Shown here: positions 8,014 to 15,035 of the stretch, piece after piece | Layout of the letters: every line of letters starts with the position of its first letter | Position numbering within the stretch: position 1 is the stretch's first letter | From: Candidatus Mycobacterium methanotrophicum | GTDB lineage: Bacteria; Actinomycetota; Actinomycetes; Mycobacteriales; Mycobacteriaceae | Length of the DNA stretch: 64,000 nt | NCBI RefSeq assembly: GCF_023515995.1 | Contig: NZ_CP097320.1 | Location: 3,038,001-3,102,000 of the forward strand | Reading direction: 5' to 3' | Notes under the pieces: model-generated | Told to the model about the DNA's origin: nothing | Database searches by the model: none | Seen by the model: only the letters and a program-made list of their open reading frames with translations | Made by a program: the position numbers and the translations under genes

Positions 8014-9279
8014 GTGGCCGTTAAGTTTTCGTCGATCTCGGCGATAGAAATTCTCGACTCGCGCGGTCGGCCCACGTTGTCGGTGTGTGCCGGGCTGTCG
8101 GATGGAAGGCAGGTGCGTTCCGGCGTGCCCTCCGGGGCGTCCACCGGCAGCCGGGAGGCCGTGGAGTTGCGCGACCATGACGAGCGCTACGGGGGCCTGG
8201 GTGTGCTCAATGCGGTGGCCGGGGTCAACGGGCCGATCGCCGAGGCGCTGACGAGTCGGCCGTTCAGCAGGCTGGACGAGGTTGATCAGACCTTGTGCGA
8301 GCTGGATGGCACCCCCGACAAGTCGCGGTTGGGCGCCAATGCGATCGTCGGTGCATCGATGGCTGCCGCCCAGGCGTTTGCGCTGGAGGCAGGACAACCG
8401 TTGTGGCAGTGGTTGATTCCCAAAGGGGTGGATCCGAGGCTTCCGATTCCGCACTTCAATGTCATCAACGGCGGCGCCCACGCCATAAATGGTCTCGGCT
8501 TTCAAGAATTCATGATCGCCCCGCTCGGGGCGCCGTCGCTGCAGGAAGCGGTCCATGCGGGCGCAGAGGTGTACCGGCGCCTCCGCTCGACGTTGGCCGA
8601 CCGTAACCTCGCGACGGGGTTGGGTGACGAGGGTGGTTTTGCACCCAATGTCGACGGCGCAGATGAGGCGTTGGAACTGCTCACCAAGGCCATCGGTGAT
8701 GCCGGCTACACCGCAGGGCGCGATGGTGTCGCGATTGCGCTGGACCCGGCCGCCAGTGAATTCCACCACGACGGCCGCTACCGGTTGGGCTGGCAATCGT
8801 TGTCCAGCGACGAGCTGATCGACCGCTACACGAGCATCGTCGACAGGTTCCCGGTGTGGAGCATCGAAGACGGTATGGGCGAGCACGACACCGCTGGCTG
8901 GCAGAAGCTGACTGAGGCATTGGGTCATCGGGTGCAGCTGGTCGGCGACGACAATTTTGTGACCAATCCAGAACTCATCGCATCCGGAGTGCGCGCCGGT
9001 ATCGCCAACGCTGCTCTGATCAAGGTCAACCAGATCGGGACGGTCACCGAAACCCTTGAGGCACTCAAGGTTTGCCGAAGTGCAGGTTACGGTGCGATGA
9101 TTTCGCATCGTTCGGGTGAAACCGACGATTCGTTCATCGCCGATCTGGCGGTGGCGTCGGGTTGCGGTCAGATCAAGTCGGGCGCCCCAGCCCGCGGCGA
9201 ACGCGTGGCCAAATACAATCGTCTCCTCGAAATCAGCGCAGCGACACCGGATCTGGCGTTCGGCCTGCCGGCTCATTGA
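8014..9279 (+). CDS. eno: Enolase (second, island-encoded paralogue)
   Basis: The 421-aa protein is phosphopyruvate hydratase (2-phosphoglycerate to PEP). Catalytic elements are kept: the mobile loop SGASTGSREA, the catalytic Glu in GDEGGFAPN, Mg2+ ligands in SIEDGM and GDDNFVTN, the catalytic Lys in LIKVNQIGT, and SHRSGET. The segment normally reading SHADNNVDIQEFM is GAHAINGLGFQEFM here, an unusual change near the active site. The start is a GTG with SD GGAGGAA (8002-8008). Enolase is the classic target of fluoride inhibition, and extra eno genes are known companions of fluoride riboswitches. M. tuberculosis keeps its only eno elsewhere (Rv1023), so this is probably a second copy; I infer a backup or fluoride-tolerant role. 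Confidence 0.93.
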   Translation: MAVKFSSISAIEILDSRGRPTLSVCAGLSDGRQVRSGVPSGASTGSREAVELRDHDERYGGLGVLNAVAGVNGPIAEALTSRPFSRLDEVDQTLCELDGTPDKSRLGANAIVGASMAAAQAFALEAGQPLWQWLIPKGVDPRLPIPHFNVINGGAHAINGLGFQEFMIAPLGAPSLQEAVHAGAEVYRRLRSTLADRNLATGLGDEGGFAPNVDGADEALELLTKAIGDAGYTAGRDGVAIALDPAASEFHHDGRYRLGWQSLSSDELIDRYTSIVDRFPVWSIEDGMGEHDTAGWQKLTEALGHRVQLVGDDNFVTNPELIASGVRAGIANAALIKVNQIGTVTETLEALKVCRSAGYGAMISHRSGETDDSFIADLAVASGCGQIKSGAPARGERVAKYNRLLEISAATPDLAFGLPAH

Positions 9280-9290
9280 TTTCCCTGACC

Positions 9291-10193
9291 TCATGATGTC
9301 GCGATCACCACGGCCAATACGGCGAGGACCGCGATCAGCATGTAAGTCATGTAAGCATCGAGACGGCCCGACTGTAGCCGTCGGGCAAACGCGGCACCGC
9401 CACCAACGTCGCGATCAGCGGCCGGTAGAAAAATCGCTCGACAAGATCGACGACGTCGACGCGGTAGGTGAACAAACCGGAGACCGCCCGGTCGCCGCTG
9501 GGTTCAGCCGACGTCTCGATCAGCTCAGACCTGGTCAGGAGCACATTGGACAAAACGTTGCGTACCGGGTTCGCGTAGGCGAAGGACGTGTAGCCCAGCC
9601 CGCGGTCGACACCTGGTGACGCCGACGACCACGGCCTCACCCGACGGGCGCGGAAGGGGTTACGGCCGGCGAACAACGTCGCGAACCCGGCTATAGCCGC
9701 CGCCATCAGCGGTAGCACGATCCATAGCCAACTCGAGCCAACTCGGCGGCAGGGCCGAAAAATCGTCGAACACCGGCTGCAGCACCCACGGTTTCGCGTT
9801 GGCGCCTGCTGCCTGGTCAGCGGCAGCCCCGCCAAAGTCAGCGATCCGATCGCCAAACCCGCGCCGGCCCAGGGTAATCGGCGCACAATGCCGCCCAGCC
9901 GAATCGAGATCGGTGGTACCGGCGACGTGTTCGATCGTCGATGCCGACACGAACAGCAACGTCTCGCCAAGCGCGTGGGCCATCACCTGCGCAGTGCCGG
10001 CCACCAGCCCGGCCGCGACCAACTTCGGCTGGCCAACTGACGCGCCCACCAGCGCAACGCCGAATCCGGTGGTGATCACACCGGCGTTCTCCACACTCGA
10101 CCACGAGATCAACGCCGCAAGGTCAGGATTGACTGCGGCACCTGCCATTATGGCGCGAGCCGGACCCGGAGCCGCGGCGTAGCCGCGTGGCAT
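9291..10193 (-). pseudogene. Broken hydrogenase-4/formate hydrogenlyase subunit B-like (NuoL-type) gene
   Basis: Read 3' to 5' on the plus strand, pieces of one membrane protein appear in alternating frames: ISWSSVENAGVITTGFGVAL, then FVSASTIEHVAGTTDL (to ~9910), LGGIVRRLPWAGAGLAIGSL (next frame), WLWIVLPLMAAAIAGFATLF (~9720), GLGYTSFAYANPVRNVLSNV, and a last helix YMTYMLIAVLAVLAVVIATS that is in yet another frame and ends at 9291. This order fits HyfB/HycC-like proton-translocating subunits. The N-terminal half is missing and there are at least three frameshifts, so it is a decayed gene unless the assembly is at fault. Formate hydrogenlyase-type subunits are reported neighbours of fluoride riboswitches. 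Confidence 0.72.
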
Positions 10194-10230
10194 CCAGATG
10201 TGCGCCGGAACCAGTCCGACCTTGACACCC

Positions 10231-10317
10231 TAGGCTTGGGGCCCAGGTGATGGGTCTCCGCCCGGGTACGTAACCACGACCCGAACCGCCGTCCAGGCTG
10301 ATGGTTCCTGCAGGAGC
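10231..10317 (+). promoter_or_regulatory. Fluoride (crcB) riboswitch with SD-sequestering hairpin
   Basis: A TAGGCT -10 (10231-10236) is followed by the aptamer: AGGTGATGGGTCTCCGCC (10245-10262), an inserted hairpin CGGGT/ACCCG (10263-10283), AACCGCC (10284-10290) and GGCTGATGG (10296-10304). These are the conserved blocks of the fluoride class in the right order. The 3' pseudoknot strand runs into GUUCC-UGCA-GGAGC (10304-10317), a hairpin that would hide the GGAG Shine-Dalgarno 4-5 bases before ATG 10321. Fluoride binding would trap UUCC in the pseudoknot and free the ribosome site, so this looks like a translational ON switch for the stress protein gene. Confidence 0.85.
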
Positions 10318-10320
10318 GTA

Positions 10321-10755
10321 ATGCGGGAGGTTGTCGTGGTTTTAGTTGTCGGATACGACCGCCACCCAGCCAGCAGGGCCGCGCTGGTGTTCGCGGGCGA
10401 ACTCGCTGGCGCCCTGAACGCGCCACTGCACGTCGTTCATGTCGTTGACGACGCCGATACCGCGCCGCCGAATTCCACCAGTCGTGACGTGGATCTCGAT
10501 GCCGAATGCCGGCATGTCGCAGATGCCCTCGGTGATGTGCAGTGCACCTATCACCGCCTCCGGGGCGATTCCGCGTCGGTCTTGCTGCAAGCGGCTAGAC
10601 AACACGGAGCCTCGATGCTGATTGTCGGTCGACCTGAACAAGGCATCGGCGCGGCATTCGGGCACATGATCACAGGGAATGTTGCGCGAAACTTGTTGCG
10701 CTGCGGTGACCGTCCCGTTGTGGTGGTTCCTCCGTTTGGAACGGTCCCGCGATGA
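10321..10755 (+). CDS. Universal stress protein (UspA family)
   Basis: The 144-aa single-domain Usp protein has the usual start VLVVGYDRHPASRAALVFA, a central ADALGD region, and the C-terminal ATP-binding signature LIVGRPEQGIGAAFGHMITGNVARNLLRCGDRPVVVV shortened to the family pattern G-2x-G-9x-G. ATG 10321 is preceded by AGGAG within the riboswitch hairpin. A GTG at 10336 with GGGAGG is an alternative start. It is controlled by the fluoride riboswitch immediately upstream. The stop overlaps the next reading frame (ATGA), so the two formed an operon. Usp genes are known members of fluoride-responsive operons; the precise role is unknown. Confidence 0.9.
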   Translation: MREVVVVLVVGYDRHPASRAALVFAGELAGALNAPLHVVHVVDDADTAPPNSTSRDVDLDAECRHVADALGDVQCTYHRLRGDSASVLLQAARQHGASMLIVGRPEQGIGAAFGHMITGNVARNLLRCGDRPVVVVPPFGTVPR

Positions 10756-11209
10756 CCGCGGCCGTTGATCGTGTTTTTCTCGCCCGGCACGGTCGCACGG
10801 CGCTCAACGCGCAGGGGCGGCTGCGTGGGCTCAGCGACCCTCCATTGGACGAGGTCGGGATTGTTGAGGCGGCTCGGCTCGCCGATGCGCTCGTGCCCAA
10901 GCACCCCACCGCGGTCATCTGCAGTCCGCTGCAACGAGCCGTCGCCACCGCACACGCGATTGGTGCGGCCTGCGGTGCGACGGTGACCGTCGAGCATTCT
11001 TCGAGCTGGTGGCCGACTATGGTCCCGGACCGCTGGTCATGGTGTCCCACGATGCGTTCAACCGCGCGCTGCTTGGACAGCTTGACCCCGCGCTCGGCGA
11101 TGTGCGTCAGCGAACCGCGTGCTGGAACCAGCTCAGCCTGGTCGACGGTGCGTGGCGGGCGGACGCCTACGACCAGGTCGCGGACCAACCGCTTCGGTCG
11201 TCGCGGTGA
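10752..11209 (+). pseudogene. Truncated/frameshifted histidine phosphatase (phosphoglycerate mutase-like)
   Basis: The N-terminal part carries the histidine-phosphatase signature VFLARHGRTALNAQGRLRG and SPLQRAVATAHAI. After about residue 82 the reading frame leaves the family. A second frame starting near 11000 continues with the C-terminal half: DYGPGPLVMVSHDAFNRALL, then WNQLSLVDGAWRADAYD. The stretch between, which normally holds the catalytic acid, is missing. So a deletion with a frameshift joins the two ends, leaving a broken gene. It overlaps the usp stop by ATGA and was the second gene of the fluoride riboswitch operon. The phosphoglycerate mutase name reflects the superfamily only. 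Confidence 0.75.
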
Positions 11210-11511
11210 CCCGGGCCGCTGAAATATGTCATCAGCAGGTCTTCTGCCTTATGGTATTGCAGCGAATCCACCCATAACCGGTGCACCACCAGCTGTTCTC
11301 GGTGGTGCGCACGGCCACCCGGGGTCGCAACGTAGCCGCCGACATCGGCACTTGCCAGCAAACCCAACACCGCGTCGATATCGTCTGCGTCCAGATCGGC
11401 CAATTCCGCCCACGCACTGGCCCATACTCCGTTGTCGATACCGCCTGGCGGTAACCAGAACATCACATCGAATCGCGCCGGATCCCTGATCGGGCGGAAC
11501 GGCGAACTCAC
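11167..11511 (-). CDS. Hypothetical protein, 114 aa
   Basis: I do not recognise the family. The frame has good high-GC codon use and a plausible soluble protein sequence: FDVMFWLPPGGIDNG, AWAELADLDADDIDAVLGLL, GGYVATPGG and VHRLWVDSLQYHKAEDLLM. The GTG start at 11511 has a weak AGGG ribosome site. The last ~15 codons overlap the end of the broken phosphatase on the other strand, so its natural C-terminus may have been lost in the same rearrangement. It points away from the fluoride riboswitch at 11.7 kb. Confidence 0.5.
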   Translation of the reverse strand: MSSPFRPIRDPARFDVMFWLPPGGIDNGVWASAWAELADLDADDIDAVLGLLASADVGGYVATPGGRAHHREQLVVHRLWVDSLQYHKAEDLLMTYFSGPGHRDDRSGWSATWS

Positions 11512-11687
11512 GACGACCCTGGGGAAGCGTTATCGGACATGCTTTCTCGTCCTGGCTCGTTATCATAGGGACTATCGGCGATGTCCGCGGTTTGGGCGAG
11601 TCCCTCCGCCTATCGGTATCATTCCGCTTGCGGCGATGTTTGCCAATGGTTACATACGTGACGTTGCATTTGGGGTTAACCCACCGT

Positions 11688-11771
11688 TAGCATCGCGTTG
11701 AGGCGATGAGGCCCGCCTTTAACCGCCGCACCGGCTGATGGCTTCTACCGCGAGCATGCTTGGGGTAGAAG
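11688..11771 (+). promoter_or_regulatory. Fluoride (crcB) riboswitch upstream of PE/PPE genes
   Basis: The -10 TAGCAT (11688-11693) is followed by a near-consensus fluoride aptamer: AGGCGATGAGGCCCGCC (11701-11717), AACCGCC, GGCTGATGG and CTTCTACC (11742-11749). The loop GAGGC can pair with GCTTC to form the diagnostic pseudoknot. The 3' strand CTTCTACC is repeated in complement as GGTAGAAG (11764-11771), giving an alternative hairpin that would exclude the pseudoknot: a classic expression platform. No U-tract follows, as is common for mycobacterial attenuators. The next intact gene on the strand is PE at 12113. Confidence 0.93.
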
Positions 11772-12112
11772 GCGGGGTGGGGCGGTTAGGGCAGAATCTG
11801 ATCCTCGTTGAAGCGACTACTGGACATTCGCGGCTGCAACACGCCTGGTCGTCTCTCATCTCACCGTTTGGGACCGATGCCGCACCGCAGGTTTCAACAG
11901 TGCTGGGATAGGGCCAGATTTGGTGGCCGATCGCTGGCTCGAGCGGCGTGTCCAACGTATTCGTCCATCAGGATGGTATTCACACGTCATGTGCGCGGTC
12001 ACGGTCACTGCGACTCCGGTTTAGCACTTCATGCTAGCGAGCACACCAGATGGCCCGTTATTCGACCATATGAATAGTCAACCGTATTTGATACCTGTGG
12101 AAAGGAAAACGG
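11772..12112 (+). other. Long leader between fluoride riboswitch and PE gene
   Basis: This stretch has no recognisable gene and looks less GC-rich than its surroundings. A 51-codon open frame starts at an ATG in the loop of the riboswitch hairpin (11756) and runs to 11911 (VEATTGHSRL, WSSLISPFGTDAAPQVSTVL). A frame one base over then continues LVADRWLERRVQRIRPSGW. This could be an upstream leader peptide or the relic of a gene once under riboswitch control. A second promoter close to the PE gene cannot be excluded, so the riboswitch-to-PE link is inference. Confidence 0.35.
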
Positions 12113-12412
12113 ATGTCGTTCGTCACCACGCAACCGGAAGCCCTTGCCGCGGCGGCCGCCAACTTGGCTGCTCTCGGCTCGACGATGAGCGCCCAGAACG
12201 CCGCCGCGGCGCCGCCGACCGCCGGCGTCGTACCTGCAGCCGCCGACGAGGTCTCGGCGTTGACGGCGGCTCAGTTCGCCGCCCACGCGCAGATGTATCA
12301 GGCGATGAGCGCCCAAGCCGCGGCGATCCACGAGAGGTTCGTCTCAACACTGAGAGCCAGCGCTAGCTCTTATGCGGCCACCGAGGCCGCGAACGCCGCG
12401 GCTGCCCTCTGA
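12113..12412 (+). CDS. PE family protein, 99 aa
   Basis: A classic stand-alone PE domain: MSFVTTQPEALAAAAANL start, the Pro-Glu motif at residues 8-9, an alpha-helical hairpin, and the YQAMSAQAAAIHERFV segment of the PPE-binding face. PE proteins pair with PPE proteins as helical bundles exported by ESX type VII systems. The start has the Shine-Dalgarno AAGGA. The stop at 12412 is 13 bases from the start of the following PPE gene, so the two form a typical PE-PPE operon. It is the first intact gene after a fluoride riboswitch 340 bp upstream. Confidence 0.93.
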   Translation: MSFVTTQPEALAAAAANLAALGSTMSAQNAAAAPPTAGVVPAAADEVSALTAAQFAAHAQMYQAMSAQAAAIHERFVSTLRASASSYAATEAANAAAAL

Positions 12413-12425
12413 GGAAGGTCTGCTG

Positions 12426-13619
12426 GTGCTGGATTTCGGAGCATTACCACCGGAGATCAACTCTGCCAGAATGTATTCCGGCGCCGGCTCCGGCCCGATG
12501 CTGGTCGCCGCAGCCGCCTGGGACACGCTGGCCGCAGAGCTGTCGTCGACGGCCGCGCGCTACGGATCCGCCATTACGGAGCTGACCAGCGGCCAGTGGC
12601 GGGGACCCTCGTCGATGTCGATGGCGGCGGCGGCGGCGCCGTATGTGGCCTGGCTGCAGGCTACCGCGGCCCAGGCCGAGCAGACCGCTGCGCAGGCCAA
12701 GGACGCGGCGGCGGCCTACGAGCTCGCGTTCGCGATGACGGTGCCGCCACCGGTGATCGCGGCCAACCGCAGCCAGTTGATGGTGTTGGTCGCGACGAAC
12801 TTCTTCGGGCAGAACACACCGGCCATCGCGGCCACCGAGGCGCACTACGTGCAGATGTGGATCCAAGACGCTGTGGCCATGTACGGATACGCGGGGTCTT
12901 CTGCGGCGGCAGCTAGATTGAACCCGTTCAGCCAGCCGCCGCCTACCACCGATCCGGCAGGGCTGACCGCCCAATCCGCCACTGTCGCCCACGCCGTCGC
13001 CAGCTCAGCCGGTAGTCAACCGACAGCGCTGACGCAGCTGACATCCACACCACCTGCGCTGGGACAACTCGCCGCGCCCGCCGCCGACCCACCGGGCCTG
13101 TCGTCGATCATCTCGTTCCTGATGTCTCCAGAGGTCGGCTTCGTGGTTGATCTCTACCTATGGGGAATCAATACCCCAAGGATCACCAACATGGGGATCG
13201 GTTGGGGTGGCAGCTCGGTTGCATCGGGGCGCAGCATCCTCATCACCAACGAACGGGTCGCATTTCAACGTCAGGGGGATGCGAAGAAGCTGCCGGGATT
13301 CGAGCCGATCACCGCGGGCTGGACAAGTCCGGGCATGCCGGGCGGCACAGCAGTGTCGGCGGGAATGGGGCGAGCGAGCCCGCTCGGGTCGTTGTCGGTG
13401 CCGCCTAGCTGGGTTGGCGCCGTTCCAGAGGTACGGCCAGTTGCCTTGGCGTTACCCGACTCCGGCGCCACCGTCACAGCTGAGGCTTCCGGACAAATGC
13501 CTCAAGTCCCCGGTAGCTCATTTAGCCAGGCGGTTCTTGGGACTCTTTCCCGAGACGTTGCTCCCCCGCGGCAACCGAAGACTCGTCCGATCATCGTGCG
13601 CTCGCCAGCCGCCGGATAA
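12426..13619 (+). CDS. PPE family protein (SVP subfamily)
   Basis: The 397-aa protein starts at GTG 12426 with AGGAAGG 7 bases upstream. The N-terminal PPE domain ([18 protein letters not shown], then WRGPSS, TQAEQ-type [31 protein letters not shown]) pairs with PE through its helical bundle and includes the WxG-like turn. The variable linker is followed by the SVP motif GSLSVPPSWVGAVP near residue 320. Export by an ESX system is expected. Some PE/PPE proteins act as solute-selective outer-membrane channels; given the fluoride riboswitch upstream, a transport-linked role is tempting but unproven. Confidence 0.93.
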   Translation: MLDFGALPPEINSARMYSGAGSGPMLVAAAAWDTLAAELSSTAARYGSAITELTSGQWRGPSSMSMAAAAAPYVAWLQATAAQAEQTAAQAKDAAAAYELAFAMTVPPPVIAANRSQLMVLVATNFFGQNTPAIAATEAHYVQMWIQDAVAMYGYAGSSAAAARLNPFSQPPPTTDPAGLTAQSATVAHAVASSAGSQPTALTQLTSTPPALGQLAAPAADPPGLSSIISFLMSPEVGFVVDLYLWGINTPRITNMGIGWGGSSVASGRSILITNERVAFQRQGDAKKLPGFEPITAGWTSPGMPGGTAVSAGMGRASPLGSLSVPPSWVGAVPEVRPVALALPDSGATVTAEASGQMPQVPGSSFSQAVLGTLSRDVAPPRQPKTRPIIVRSPAAG

Positions 13620-13730
13620 CACCGCAGGAACACCCATGACGCACACGCATATGACAAATCGAACACGAAGACACCACCGCCGCCGATCAACCCCAACCCG
13701 GCCGTTGCACGTTGAGAAAGGCTGTTAGAC

Positions 13731-14876
13731 ATGGACTTTGGAGCGCTTCCCCCGGAAATCAACTCGGCCAGGATGTATTCCGGCCCCGGCCCCGGGTCAA
13801 TGCTGGCCGCCGCCAACGCCTGGGACGAACTCGCCGGCGAGCTGAATTCGTCGGCCGCCACCTACCGCTCGGTGATCGCCGGTCTGGCCGTGGACGGATG
13901 GCAGGGCCCATCGTCGATCATGATGTCCGAAGCGGTTTCACCCTATATTGCGTGGATGCACAGCACCGCCGCGCAGGCCGAGCAGACCGCCGCCCACGCC
14001 AGAACAGCGGCAAGCGCCTACCAGTCCGCGTTTGCGATGACCGTGCCCCCGCCGCTCGTCGCGGCCAACCGCACCCAATTGACGTCGCTGATCGCGTCGA
14101 ACTTCTTCGGGCAGAACAGCCCGGCGATCGCGGCCACCGAAGCCGCCTACGACGAGATGTGGGCTCAGGACGCCTCGACAATGTATGGTTACGCCAACTC
14201 CTCGGCGGCCGCGACGCGGTTCACGCCGTTCGCCCAGCCACCGGCTACCACTAATCCAGCCGGGCAGGGCGCCCAAGCCGCTGCGGTCGCTCAGGCCGCC
14301 AGTGCGCCCGCCGCCAACCAAGCACAGACGCTCTCGCAGCTACCCACCACACTGCAAGGACTGGCCGCTCAACCATCGGCGGGCTCCTTGAACCTGTTCG
14401 ACCTTTTCACGTTGTTTGGCGCCGACGCGATAGACAGCGGAAGCGCAGCCGCATCCTCTACCAGCTCCTCGTTTTCCGGGGCGTCGATGAACGTCACGAA
14501 CAACGCCATTTCGATCGCCGCCCAACGCGACGCCTTTCAGGGAGTCGGACCATTCTTGGGGGGCCCGCTTCCCCCACCGCCATCTGCGCTGTCCGCGAAC
14601 CTCGGCGGGCCAGCGGTTTCGGCGGTGGTCGGGCGCGCCAGTTTGGTCGGCACATTGTCGGTACCGCAAACCTGGGCAGCCACCGCCACCCCTGCGGTCA
14701 ACCCGGCAGCGCTCGCTCTGCCAAATCCCGCAACCGCACCGATACCCTACGATGCGGTGTCCCAAAGCATCTTCGGTGAGTCGCTGCTAGGCACGCTGGC
14801 CGGGCGCGGTGTCAGCAATGTCGCCGCCAAGCTGCGCACCCCCAGCGTCGTACCCAAGTCGCCGTCGGCCGGATGA
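13731..14876 (+). CDS. PPE family protein (SVP subfamily)
   Basis: The 381-aa PPE protein has [33 protein letters not shown] and [21 protein letters not shown] in the N-terminal PPE domain, and the SVP motif [15 protein letters not shown] near residue 305. The N-terminal ~180 residues are very close to the preceding PPE, so the pair arose by tandem duplication and then diverged downstream. ATG 13731 follows GAAAGG by 9 bases. The 111-bp gap after the previous gene is compatible with co-transcription from the fluoride riboswitch promoter. The second fluoride riboswitch begins about 57 bp after its stop. Confidence 0.93.
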   Translation: MDFGALPPEINSARMYSGPGPGSMLAAANAWDELAGELNSSAATYRSVIAGLAVDGWQGPSSIMMSEAVSPYIAWMHSTAAQAEQTAAHARTAASAYQSAFAMTVPPPLVAANRTQLTSLIASNFFGQNSPAIAATEAAYDEMWAQDASTMYGYANSSAAATRFTPFAQPPATTNPAGQGAQAAAVAQAASAPAANQAQTLSQLPTTLQGLAAQPSAGSLNLFDLFTLFGADAIDSGSAAASSTSSSFSGASMNVTNNAISIAAQRDAFQGVGPFLGGPLPPPPSALSANLGGPAVSAVVGRASLVGTLSVPQTWAATATPAVNPAALALPNPATAPIPYDAVSQSIFGESLLGTLAGRGVSNVAAKLRTPSVVPKSPSAG

Positions 14877-14932
14877 CACACCAGAGGCGATGCCACCCTG
14901 ACGACACTGCTGAGGAGCGGCAACGTCTAGCG

Positions 14933-15019
14933 TACGATGGAACAAACCAGGCGATGAAGCTCGCCTCGACCGCCGCACCGGCTGATGGCTTCTACCACGT
15001 GAGTGATCCGCGGTAGAAG
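14933..15019 (+). promoter_or_regulatory. Fluoride (crcB) riboswitch upstream of the MutS-like/crcB operon
   Basis: The -10 TACGAT (14933-14938) precedes the aptamer AGGCGATGAAGCTCGCC (14949-14965), ACCGCC, GGCTGATGG, CTTCTACC (14989-14996). The loop is GAAGC, where the 11.7-kb copy has GAGGC; both pair with the 3' GCTTC, a compensatory-type difference that supports the pseudoknot. GGTAGAAG at 15012-15019 can pair with CTTCTACC, giving an alternative hairpin that ends a few bases before the Shine-Dalgarno AGGTGAGG of the first gene. It should control the MutS-like, crcB1, crcB2 and DUF190 genes. Confidence 0.95.
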
Positions 15020-15035
15020 GCAGGTGAGGCGAAGA

